Shown one piece after another: positions 26,194 through 34,033 of a DNA stretch of 64,000 nt. The stretch comes from an uncultured Chitinophaga sp. (lineage in GTDB: Bacteria; Bacteroidota; Bacteroidia; Cytophagales; Cyclobacteriaceae): the NCBI GenBank assembly GCA_902168205.1, contig CABHOK010000002.1, forward strand, positions 186,001 to 250,000, given 5' to 3'. Within the stretch, counting starts at the first letter, position 1. The number at the start of each line of letters is the position of its first letter. The translations under genes and the position numbers were made by a program. The notes beneath the pieces were generated by a model that ran no database searches, was not told where the DNA came from, and was given only the letters and a program-made list of their open reading frames with translations.

Positions 26194-27669
26194 TTACTGT
26201 TCCTGAATTTTGCTGATGAGTTCACGTGCCACTACTTCACCCGAGATTATGGAGGGCGGTACCCCGGGGCCCGGTACCGTGAGCTGTCCTGTATAAAACA
26301 GATTACTTACTTTTTTGTTAACGATAGATGGTTTAAGATTTGCCGTTTGTAGTAAGGTGTTGGCGAGTCCATATGCATTGCCTTTAAAAGCATTATAGTC
26401 TTCTATAAAATTGTTGTGCGCATAACTTCGCTTGTATACAATGTGGTTGCGGATAGTCTGTCCGGTTAAATGTTCAAGCCTGGTGATTATGTTGTCAAAA
26501 TATTTTTCGCGAATCGCTTCAGAGTCTTGCAGGCCAGGCGCAACCGGCAGCAGTATAAATATATTTTCATGTCCTGCAGGAGCTACGGTAGCATCGGTTT
26601 GCGAAGGACATGAAATATAGAACTGCGGTGCAGAAGGCCATTGAGGCCGATCATATATTTCGCGTGCGTGTTGTTTGAAATCCTGATCGAAGAACAGTGT
26701 ATGGTGCAGTAACCCGTTCAGCTTTTTATTGATGCCCAGGTAAAATATCAGGCTCGAAGGCGCCATTACTCTTTTCTGCCAATATACTTCACTATACCTG
26801 CGATGAGTAGCCGGCAATAAATGCTGTTCAACATGATGATAGTCTGCGCTGGCAACAATATAGTCGAACGGACGAAACGTTCCGTTTATCCTCAATCCCT
26901 TTGCCTTTACAGCATTCATTTCAAGTCGCTCAACGTTGCTGTTGAATTCGAACGTAACGTTCAGCGATCGCGCCAGCGCCACCATGCCTTCTATTATTTT
27001 ATACATACCGCCCTGTGGGTACCACGTGCCCAGCGCCATGTCGGCATAGTTCATCAGGCTATAGAGTGCAGGTGTTTTCTCTGGGGTAGCCCCCAGAAAC
27101 AATACGGGAAATTCGAGAAGCTGAATCAGTTTTTCATTTTTGAAAAACTTTCGGATATAGCTTGCTATAGATTGAAATACATGCAGTCGTAAAGCACCCT
27201 TCAGCAGATCGATGTCCATAAACTCGCGGAGTGACAATCCGGGTTTATGCACGAGGTCGTTTATGCCGATATCGTATTTATACTTTCCTTCTTCCAGAAA
27301 CTGCAGCAGTTTTTTACCGCTTCCGGGTTCGATCGTTTCAAATAATTTACAGAGCGCATCTATACCGGCTGGTATATCGAGTACATCATCTTTACTATAT
27401 ACGATGCGATACGAAGGATCGAGTCGTTGAAGCGTATAGTAGTCAGACGCCTTCTTACCGAAATGATTGAAGAAGTTTTCAAAAACATCGGGCATCCAAT
27501 ACCAGCTTGGCCCCATGTCGAAGGTAAAGCCGTTTGCCTTGAACTGACGCGCTCTGCCTCCGGGCGAATCGTTCTTTTCAAACAATGTTACAGCGTGTCC
27601 TTCCCGGGCAAGATAACACGCTGCCGATAGTCCCGAGAATCCTGAACCTATAATTGCAATACAACTCAT
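26194..27669 (-). CDS. crtI: Phytoene desaturase/dehydrogenase
   Basis: 491-aa FAD-dependent desaturase with the N-terminal dinucleotide motif IGSGFSGLSAACYLAREG and the following LFEKNDSPGGRARQF. FDMGPSWYWMP is typical of bacterial CrtI, and the C-terminal carotenoid-oxidoreductase signature TGQLTVPGPGVPPSIISGEV is present. It introduces the double bonds that turn phytoene into lycopene. It is the first biosynthetic gene after the ECF sigma gene (28-nt gap) on the same strand. Confidence 0.93.
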   Translation of the reverse strand: MSCIAIIGSGFSGLSAACYLAREGHAVTLFEKNDSPGGRARQFKANGFTFDMGPSWYWMPDVFENFFNHFGKKASDYYTLQRLDPSYRIVYSKDDVLDIPAGIDALCKLFETIEPGSGKKLLQFLEEGKYKYDIGINDLVHKPGLSLREFMDIDLLKGALRLHVFQSIASYIRKFFKNEKLIQLLEFPVLFLGATPEKTPALYSLMNYADMALGTWYPQGGMYKIIEGMVALARSLNVTFEFNSNVERLEMNAVKAKGLRINGTFRPFDYIVASADYHHVEQHLLPATHRRYSEVYWQKRVMAPSSLIFYLGINKKLNGLLHHTLFFDQDFKQHAREIYDRPQWPSAPQFYISCPSQTDATVAPAGHENIFILLPVAPGLQDSEAIREKYFDNIITRLEHLTGQTIRNHIVYKRSYAHNNFIEDYNAFKGNAYGLANTLLQTANLKPSIVNKKVSNLFYTGQLTVPGPGVPPSIISGEVVARELISKIQEQ

Positions 27670-27697
27670 GAGCGACCAAATCTCTACAGGAAGTTAC

Positions 27698-28198
27698 TTA
27701 ATATCCTTGTAATCTTTTCTGAATTTCCTTACGGGCATGAAAGATTCTGTTCTTTACGGTACCGATCGGGATGTTCAGATGTTCTGCTATCTCATGATAT
27801 TTATACCCGGAAGTATACATTTTGAAGGGCGTGAGGAATTCATCTTTTACATGATTCATGTTACGCCATATCTCTTTAAACTCCAGGCTTTCCTGCGGCC
27901 GGTTGAAGGTATGCTCTTCTTCAACCTGCAGGAAGTATAGGTCTTTTGTAGTGTCATTCGAAGTGCGGGCGCGTTGCGTTCTGCGATAATTATTAATGAA
28001 TGTGTTTCGCATAATCGTAAAAAGCCAGCCTTTCAGGTTTGTGTCTTTCCTGAATTTATCACGATACATCAGCGCTTTCAACATCGTATCCTGTACGAGG
28101 TCATGCGATTCTTCCCGGTCATTCGTAAACCTCCTGGTAAACGACTGCAGTGTGCTCCTTAATCCGGCAATTTCAAGCGTGAATTCAGAGGTAGTCAT
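27698..28198 (-). CDS. ECF RNA polymerase sigma factor of the carotenoid island (LitS-like)
   Basis: 166-aa sigma70-type ECF factor. Region 2 is RRFTNDREESHDLVQDTMLKALMYRDKFR with KGWLFTIMRNTFINNYRR; region 4 is FKMYTSGYKYHEIAEHLNIPIGTVKNRIFHARKEI. No anti-sigma gene accompanies it. It heads the crtI-crtB-idi-phr-SRPBCC-crtZ-crtY series and lies just downstream of a CarH/LitR-type gene. This is the regulator-sigma-carotenoid order known from Streptomyces LitR/LitS. It may be controlled by transcription alone, through light relief of the MerR repressor. Confidence 0.9.
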   Translation of the reverse strand: MTTSEFTLEIAGLRSTLQSFTRRFTNDREESHDLVQDTMLKALMYRDKFRKDTNLKGWLFTIMRNTFINNYRRTQRARTSNDTTKDLYFLQVEEEHTFNRPQESLEFKEIWRNMNHVKDEFLTPFKMYTSGYKYHEIAEHLNIPIGTVKNRIFHARKEIQKRLQGY

Positions 28199-28201
28199 AT
28201 A

Positions 28202-28295
28202 TGTTTAATTATATGTTTGAAATGTTAAACAAAACTAAACCATAAAACTGATAAAGTCCATTATTGTTTAATTAATTAATTAAAATATTAAACAA
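28202..28295 (-). promoter_or_regulatory. Promoter and repeated TGTTTAA half-sites upstream of the ECF sigma gene
   Basis: On the minus strand TAGTTTTG (28237-28230) matches the TAnnTTTG -7 box exactly; no -33 element is evident. Half-sites related to TGTTTAA occur at 28202, 28214, 28224 (inverted, overlapping the -7 box), 28265 and 28287 (inverted). The pair TTGTTTAAT (28264-28272) and ATTAAACAA (28287-28295) is a perfect inverted repeat around a TTAA-rich spacer. This is the natural place for the CarH/LitR-type regulator encoded next door to bind. Confidence 0.5.
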
Positions 28296-28365
28296 AATAT
28301 TATGCCTGAAATAGCTCTAAACGCCCTTTCGAGGGCTTTGGGTGAGTTTTTTTTAAAAAAAAGGA

Positions 28366-29235
28366 TTAATCCTGCAACAGCGTTTTCAGCTCCAAAGCGG
28401 TTGAAAAGAACCGAATGTTTTTTATGGAAGTATTTTGTAAATGCAGGATTTGCATTCCGGAGGCATAGATCGCTACAGCAGGAAAATCGAGCGCCAGCTT
28501 TTCGAAATACTGCTCCATGTTTTTCATCGGAGAGATCAGGGAAGTTATCAGTATTTCCGGATGATGTGTTTGTATAACGCTTACCAGGTCTTCGTGGGGT
28601 ACATTTTGCCCCAGGTAGTATGTTCTATAGCCGAGCATTCGCGCGAGGTAATGATTGAAGAGCAATCCTAACTCATGCATTTCGCCTTCCGGAAGAAACA
28701 GGACAACCTTTCTCGCAGCTTTGGAAGGAATCTGCAACCCATCGATAGCCACTATAATTTTCTGCCGGATAAGATTAGACATGAAGTGCTCATGTGCCGG
28801 TGTAATGTGTTTGGCCTGCCACAGTATACCGATCTTTTCGAGAAAGGGATATATAATTTCAGTAACAGTTCGTTCAAACCCGTAGCGCAGTATAATCGTG
28901 CTCAGTACTTTTTCAAAAGCTTCTTCCTCCATATCGATCATCGCGAGGATGAGCTGATCGATATATACACTGGTGTCACTCTTAACTTCACTGATCTCTA
29001 AAACCTTCCGGTTCATTTCTGCCATGCTCATGTCGGCAATGTGCGAGATCTTGATGCCATTATTATTGAGAAGCGATACGTTGATGATCTTTTTCAGATC
29101 GTCATCCGAATAGAAGCGAATGTTGGTGGTAGTGCGTGAAGGCTGGATGATCTTATGGCGCTTTTCCCAGATGCGAATGGTGTGCGCTTTAATACCTGAT
29201 AGCTTTTCAAGCTCTTTGATTGAATACTTGCCCAT
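28366..29235 (-). CDS. CarH/LitR-type B12-dependent MerR photoreceptor regulator
   Basis: 289 aa in three parts. An N-terminal MerR winged HTH (YSIKELEKLSGIKAHTIRIW) is followed by a four-helix B12 cap domain with the diagnostic W139-x9-E149-H150. A Rossmann-type cobalamin domain has E185-x-H187-x-x-G190, giving the cobalt-ligand histidine. These are the residues by which CarH binds adenosylcobalamin, tetramerises on DNA in the dark and falls apart in light. The adjacent ECF sigma gene, crt genes and photolyase fit that role. The -7 sequence TAGGTTTG at 29254-29247 (minus strand) could be its own promoter. Confidence 0.92.
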   Translation of the reverse strand: MGKYSIKELEKLSGIKAHTIRIWEKRHKIIQPSRTTTNIRFYSDDDLKKIINVSLLNNNGIKISHIADMSMAEMNRKVLEISEVKSDTSVYIDQLILAMIDMEEEAFEKVLSTIILRYGFERTVTEIIYPFLEKIGILWQAKHITPAHEHFMSNLIRQKIIVAIDGLQIPSKAARKVVLFLPEGEMHELGLLFNHYLARMLGYRTYYLGQNVPHEDLVSVIQTHHPEILITSLISPMKNMEQYFEKLALDFPAVAIYASGMQILHLQNTSIKNIRFFSTALELKTLLQD

Positions 29236-29313
29236 CTCAATCTTTACAAACCTAAAACCAACGGAAATGAAAAATGTTTTTTGCCACGCGCATAAATTTT
29301 AATTTTATTTCCA

Positions 29314-31767
29314 ATGGCCATAGATCGTGTAAAAGTAGGAAAAGATTGGTTTGAAGCGAGAGGATGGAAACCTTTTCCGTTTCAGGTAGAAGCCTGGGAG
29401 GCCTATCTCGATGGCTATAGCGGATTGGTGAACGCGCCCACCGGCAGTGGTAAAACCTATTCGCTCCTGATGCCCGTTATGCTGGAGTTTATCCGAAACA
29501 ATCCTGACTATAAAAAGCAAAAGAACAATGGGCTGCAGGCCATCTGGATCACCCCGATACGTGCACTGTCCAAAGAAATAGAGCTGTCGGCGAACCGGTT
29601 GATCGAAGGACTTGAACTGCCCTGGAAGGTTGGCGTGCGCTCGGGCGATACATCGGTAAAGGAACGTGCCCGGCAAAAAGAAAAACCACCGGAGCTACTC
29701 ATTACAACACCAGAGAGTCTGCATTTGCTGTTGGCCCAAAAAGGCTATCACGATTTTTTCAAAGAGCTGAAAGTGCTGGTAGCCGATGAGTGGCACGAAC
29801 TGATGGGCTCCAAACGCGGTGTGCAGGTAGAACTGGCGTTGTCGCGACTCAAGCGCATAGCACCTGCGTTGCGGGTGTGGGGTATATCGGCAACCATTGG
29901 CAACATGGATGAAGCACTGCAGGCATTGCTGGGTAATTATTACTACGAGAAGAAATATAGTGTGATACGCACCGACATCGAGAAGAAGATCGAGATTGTT
30001 TCGATACTGCCCGATTCGGTTGACAAGATGCCATGGGCCGGGCACCTCGGTATACATCTGCTGCAAAAAGTTGTCGATATAGTAAAGGACAGTAGTACCA
30101 CGCTCATCTTTACCAACACCCGGTCTTTCGCGGAGATATGGTACCAGAAGATGCTGGACAAAGCGCCCGAGCTTTCCGGACTTATGGCGATGCACCATGG
30201 CTCCATTAGTCAGGAGTTACGCAATTGGGTGGAAGATCAACTGCATGAAGGTAAACTGAAAGCTGTAGTGTGTACCTCCAGTCTTGATCTCGGTGTGGAC
30301 TTTCGCCCGGTGGAAACCGTGATACAGATTGGCGGACCAAAAGGAGTTGCTCGCTTTTTACAACGAGCCGGTCGAAGCGGCCACCAGCCTGGTGCCGTAA
30401 GCCGTATATACTTTGTACCGACACATTCGCTGGAGCTGATGGAGGCGGCCGGTATACGCGAAGCAGTTCGAAAAAAAATTGTGGAAGATCGCTTCCCCTA
30501 TATCCGTTCGTTCGATGTACTCATGCAATACCTCATTACACTTGCTATATCGGAAGGATTTGAGCCCAACGAGATCTTCGAGGAAGTAAAGGGTACTTTC
30601 AGTTTTTCATCCATGAGTGAAGATGAATGGTTGTGGATATTAAATTTCATTACCACCGGTGGCGATTCGTTGCAGGCCTATGATGAGTATAGAAAGGTAA
30701 TTGTAATCAATGGTATATACAGGGTAGAGAACCGCGCTATAGCGATGAGGCACCGTCTTTCAGTCGGCACCATCGTGGGCGATGCTTCCATGTTTGTACG
30801 GTTTGTTTCCGGTAAATATTTGGGAACGATCGAAGAGTATTTTATTTCGCGCCTGTCGCCCGGCGATGTATTCTGGTTTGCCGGCAGAAATCTTGAACTC
30901 GTACGCATCAAGGAAATGGAGGCGCAGGTACGCAAGACCAACCGAAAATCGGGAGCTGTGCCTTCGTGGCAGGGTGGACGCATGCCGTTGTCTTCGCAGA
31001 TGAGTGAACTGATCCGCAATAAACTCGATGAAGTTGTACAGGGTATAGAGACGGATGTGGAGATGAAATTTCTGAAACCTGTATTTGACCTGCAACGCGA
31101 CCGCTCGCATTTACCCGGCAAAAACGAATTTCTGATCGAGTATTTTCAAAGTGATGAAGGGTACCACGTACTCATGTATCCGTTTGAAGGACGTTTCGTG
31201 CACGAAGGCATGGGCGCGCTGGTGGCACATCGTATCGCACAAATACAACCCATTACTTTTTCCATCGCGATGAATGATTATGGTTTCGAGTTATTGTCTG
31301 ATCAGCCTATACCAATCGAAGAAGCCGTAGAGACCAACGTATTGGGAAGCGATGATCTGATGAAAGATATACAAGCCAGTATAAATTCTACCGAGATGGC
31401 GCGCAGAAAATTCAGAGATATAGCCGCTATATCCGGTCTCGTATTCAAAGGCTATCCCGGCAAACCCGTTAAAGACCGACATCTGCAGTCAACATCACAA
31501 CTATTCTTCAACGTGTTTAATGATTACGATGCCCACAACTTATTACTGCGCCAGGCATTCGATGAAGTAATGGACTTTCAGTTAGAAGAAGCACGCCTGC
31601 GAAAAGCACTCGATCGTATAGCTCACCAGAAAATTATCATCACACATCCCGAGAAACCAACACCATTCGCCTTCCCCATCATGGTAGACCGCATGCGCGA
31701 AAAACTAACCTCCGAAAAAATAGAAGACCGAATCCGGAAGATGGTGATGCAGTATGATGAGCACTGA
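29314..31767 (+). CDS. Ligase-associated DNA damage response DExH-box helicase (Lhr-like)
   Basis: 817-aa superfamily 2 helicase with Walker A NAPTGSGKTYS (residues about 46-56), motif II ADEWHEL, motif III GISATIG, motif IV FTNTRSFAE, motif V TSSLDLGVDF and motif VI FLQRAGRSGHQ. The C-terminal half has the Lhr-core winged-helix/beta-barrel region. The DEWHEL form is typical of the bacterial ligase-associated helicase family, which usually sits beside an ATP-dependent ligase and a metallo-beta-lactamase-like exonuclease. Neither partner is in this window, so the module is split. It is divergent from the B12 photoreceptor gene and close to the photolyase operon. Confidence 0.9.
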   Translation: MAIDRVKVGKDWFEARGWKPFPFQVEAWEAYLDGYSGLVNAPTGSGKTYSLLMPVMLEFIRNNPDYKKQKNNGLQAIWITPIRALSKEIELSANRLIEGLELPWKVGVRSGDTSVKERARQKEKPPELLITTPESLHLLLAQKGYHDFFKELKVLVADEWHELMGSKRGVQVELALSRLKRIAPALRVWGISATIGNMDEALQALLGNYYYEKKYSVIRTDIEKKIEIVSILPDSVDKMPWAGHLGIHLLQKVVDIVKDSSTTLIFTNTRSFAEIWYQKMLDKAPELSGLMAMHHGSISQELRNWVEDQLHEGKLKAVVCTSSLDLGVDFRPVETVIQIGGPKGVARFLQRAGRSGHQPGAVSRIYFVPTHSLELMEAAGIREAVRKKIVEDRFPYIRSFDVLMQYLITLAISEGFEPNEIFEEVKGTFSFSSMSEDEWLWILNFITTGGDSLQAYDEYRKVIVINGIYRVENRAIAMRHRLSVGTIVGDASMFVRFVSGKYLGTIEEYFISRLSPGDVFWFAGRNLELVRIKEMEAQVRKTNRKSGAVPSWQGGRMPLSSQMSELIRNKLDEVVQGIETDVEMKFLKPVFDLQRDRSHLPGKNEFLIEYFQSDEGYHVLMYPFEGRFVHEGMGALVAHRIAQIQPITFSIAMNDYGFELLSDQPIPIEEAVETNVLGSDDLMKDIQASINSTEMARRKFRDIAAISGLVFKGYPGKPVKDRHLQSTSQLFFNVFNDYDAHNLLLRQAFDEVMDFQLEEARLRKALDRIAHQKIIITHPEKPTPFAFPIMVDRMREKLTSEKIEDRIRKMVMQYDEH

Positions 31768-31878
31768 GAATTAGAAAATTGAAAAATTGAAAGATTTAAG
31801 AAATTGGAAAATTATAACATTACAAAATTGAAAAATTACAAAGCGTGGAGTCTACTTAATTTTTCAATCTTCCAATCC
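31768..31878. repeat. AT-rich inverted-repeat element without gene
   Basis: 31768-31792 pairs with 31854-31878 at about 19 of 25 positions. The interior is runs of GAAAAATTG / GAAAGATT. The element starts immediately after the helicase stop codon and ends at the stop of the minus-strand gene that follows. The arms closely resemble the ends of the IVP-bearing element at 40184-40726, so this looks like an empty or deleted relative. Confidence 0.65.
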
Positions 31879-32118
31879 TTACACAAGTCCATTGAGATAT
31901 AGATTGAACTCAAGCGGGCTTGCTTCTTCGAATTCGTCTGCTTTCAAATCTTCAAATATACCTTCATCAAATTCAAGTTCGCGTAGCTCGGCATGGCCTT
32001 CCGCATCTACGGTTATTTCAGATCCTGTGTAAAGTATCGGGTTAACTTTTACGAGGATCTTGACACCTTCTATTTCTTTTTTGAAATACTGGTGAACGAT
32101 GTTGCTGCCTTTCGCCAT
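31879..32118 (-). CDS. Small conserved-looking hypothetical protein
   Basis: 79 aa, strongly acidic in the C-terminal half (ELEFDEGIFEDLKADEFEEA) after a basic start (MAKGSNIVHQYFKKEIEG). Codon use resembles neighbouring genes and the start lies 18 nt from the divergent GNAT gene. I do not recognise a family. No membrane segment, cysteine pair or catalytic motif is visible. Confidence 0.6.
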   Translation of the reverse strand: MAKGSNIVHQYFKKEIEGVKILVKVNPILYTGSEITVDAEGHAELRELEFDEGIFEDLKADEFEEASPLEFNLYLNGLV

Positions 32119-32136
32119 TCTACTTTTATTTGATCA

Positions 32137-32697
32137 ATGATTCGACTTGATTTACCAGAGCAGTTCACAACAGAACGATTGCTCCTTCAGCGGCTAAGGT
32201 ACGAAGATGCCGAGGAAATTTTTTATACCTATGCCAGCAAACCGGAAGCAACCCGCTATATGTCGTGGCCAACGCATCAGCATATTGAAGACACACGTAC
32301 ATTTTTACAATATGCGGTATGGGCGTGGCAGGAGGGAACCGACTACAGTTATAGCATTCGCCTCAAAACCAACGGGCGGTTAATCGGCAGCATTGGCATC
32401 ATGAACGAGCACGGTAAAATACAGTTCGGGTATATATTAAGTCCCGTGTGGTGGAACAATGGTCTTGCCACCGAAGCCTGTACGTACATCATGCGCATGC
32501 TTCGGCAGCAGAAAGGTATATTTCGCATCAGCACCTTTGTAGATGCCGAGAATATAGCTTCCGCAAGGGTGCTCGAAAAATGTGGATTGATAAAAGAAGC
32601 GAGCCTTGCCAACTGGATGCGGTTTCCCAATCAGCAAAATGAACCGAAAGATTGTGCCGTATATGTACTTCCGCTTAAGGAGTCAGCAGATCTTTAA
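32137..32697 (+). CDS. GNAT family N-acetyltransferase (RimJ/RimL-like)
   Basis: 186-aa acetyltransferase of the RimJ/RimL subgroup: TERLLLQRLRYEDAEEIF at the N-terminus, IRLKTNGRLIGSIGIM, the acetyl-CoA region WWNNGLATEACTYIMRM, and the late ARVLEKCGLIKEA motif. Typical substrates are protein N-termini, amino acids or antibiotics; nothing here narrows it. Its 3' end overlaps the convergent HD-membrane protein gene by 23 nt. Confidence 0.88.
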   Translation: MIRLDLPEQFTTERLLLQRLRYEDAEEIFYTYASKPEATRYMSWPTHQHIEDTRTFLQYAVWAWQEGTDYSYSIRLKTNGRLIGSIGIMNEHGKIQFGYILSPVWWNNGLATEACTYIMRMLRQQKGIFRISTFVDAENIASARVLEKCGLIKEASLANWMRFPNQQNEPKDCAVYVLPLKESADL

Positions 32698-33910
32698 GTG
32701 AATACGGTTGATAGTATAACATCGTCAGGATCAGGAAGGTCACGATCGAAGCCACAAACCCGAACATAAATATAGTATACGACAGGCGGATGAATTTATA
32801 CTTCTTGGCCAGTACTTTCCCGAGAAAGTATATATCCTTTATCATACTGCCATAGAGATAATCGTAATCCTTCATCATCTCGCGCATACCCCACTCGTAG
32901 TCTTTCAATGCCATGTTGTGAAAGTTACCGAAGAAAAGCAGGTTTGTTTTTTTATTCAGAATGTCCTCACGGGTAAATTTACCTTCGGCAATGTTTGGTC
33001 GTGTAGCCAGAATAGCCATGACGATGGCTGTGAGACATGTAAACACCAGGATAAGCGTAGGCACTACCAGGTGTGGAAAATCTTCAAGTTTACGGAAGAG
33101 CACGCTGACAACGATGGATAGTATAATAGTGTTGATCGAGATCATGATGTTCGCCTTCGTATCCGCCATACCGCTCAGGTTGATGTGGTTCTCCAGCGTA
33201 GTGCGGAACATTGTTTCTATACCGCGATCCGGACGTGAATTCTTATCCAGTTTTTTACGAAGCTTTTCTATTTCCTTCTCCATCTCTTGCAGCCCTTCGT
33301 TCTTTGAAGCTTCAGGCTTTAACTCGTTCTTTAGTCTTTTGATATTTTGTTTCTTCAGCGGTTGTAAAACATTTTTGCCGTAGGCCGTAAAGAACTCGTG
33401 GTTCTTCATAAACTTCAGATTAGCCTGAAGCCACTCGTCATCGGAAGCAAAGTGTACATTCTTAGTGATGGCGATTTCTTCGCGCAGTCGCTTGGCGCGT
33501 TCGCGAACATCCGTCTTGGCAAGGTGGTGAAGATCGGCATCGCAGAGTACTTCGCCCATAATGTCCTGCGGAGCTTGCGGCATTACCGTTGCCAGGATCG
33601 TGCGCTGTACATCTTCGGCTTTCTTCTCCGAAGCATTCCAATCGCGCAGCAATTTAACAGCAATGGTGGCCGACTCTTTTTCATGATCTTTAGGACCGTT
33701 CAGATAACCGATGTCGTGCAGCCACGCAGCGATCAGTACAGTCTCCATCTGGTCGTTTGTAAGATTGGAAGCAGCACCAATTTCCTGAGCCGCCTGTGCT
33801 ACCTCTTGCGTGTGGCTGAAGTTGTGATATACACAGGTTTTTGGCAGTTTATTACAAAGGATTTCTTCGGCATAGGCTTTAGCTTTCCGAACCAGTTCCG
33901 TTTCAATCAT
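32675..33910 (-). CDS. HD-domain phosphohydrolase fused to a Pycsar-effector-like transmembrane domain
   Basis: I start at ATG 33910 (411 aa); the longer frame begins with a TTG. Residues 10-170 form an HD phosphohydrolase: H29, H33, H65-D66 in AAWLHDIGYL, H76, and D124/D126 in CDADLHHL. A coiled coil (KEIEKLRKKLDK) links it to a C-terminal DUF5706/Pycsar effector-type region. That region has TM helices TKANIMISINTIILSIVVSVLF, VVPTLILVFTCLTAIVMAILA and IFMFGFVASIVTFLILTML. In Pycsar phage defence a related membrane domain is triggered by cCMP/cUMP. No nucleotide cyclase is in the window, so the input signal and a defence role are unproven. Confidence 0.85.
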   Translation of the reverse strand: MIETELVRKAKAYAEEILCNKLPKTCVYHNFSHTQEVAQAAQEIGAASNLTNDQMETVLIAAWLHDIGYLNGPKDHEKESATIAVKLLRDWNASEKKAEDVQRTILATVMPQAPQDIMGEVLCDADLHHLAKTDVRERAKRLREEIAITKNVHFASDDEWLQANLKFMKNHEFFTAYGKNVLQPLKKQNIKRLKNELKPEASKNEGLQEMEKEIEKLRKKLDKNSRPDRGIETMFRTTLENHINLSGMADTKANIMISINTIILSIVVSVLFRKLEDFPHLVVPTLILVFTCLTAIVMAILATRPNIAEGKFTREDILNKKTNLLFFGNFHNMALKDYEWGMREMMKDYDYLYGSMIKDIYFLGKVLAKKYKFIRLSYTIFMFGFVASIVTFLILTMLYYQPYSLKDLLTP

Positions 33911-34033
33911 ACCATTAGTCGAACATAAACCTAAAACTAACAAAATTTATATTTAGTTTGATGGAGAATAGAATAGTGAAGTATTACCTGGCAGAATTAT
34001 GCAGTTCTGCTCTTCTTTAATTTAGTTTGTGTC

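Noticed and set aside
28322-28352. Terminator for the photoreceptor gene (GCCCT-TTCG-AGGGC hairpin)
   Set aside because: The stem is only 5 bp and the long T run lies on the plus strand, the wrong side for the minus-strand gene; too weak to list.
32675-33910. Complete Pycsar defence operon
   Set aside because: No pyrimidine cyclase or other defence gene lies within several kilobases; only the effector-like domain is seen, so a defence call is not supported.
33911-33943. TTG start for the HD-Pycsar protein
   Set aside because: An ATG 11 codons downstream begins the natural HD-domain helix; the extra residues add nothing conserved.
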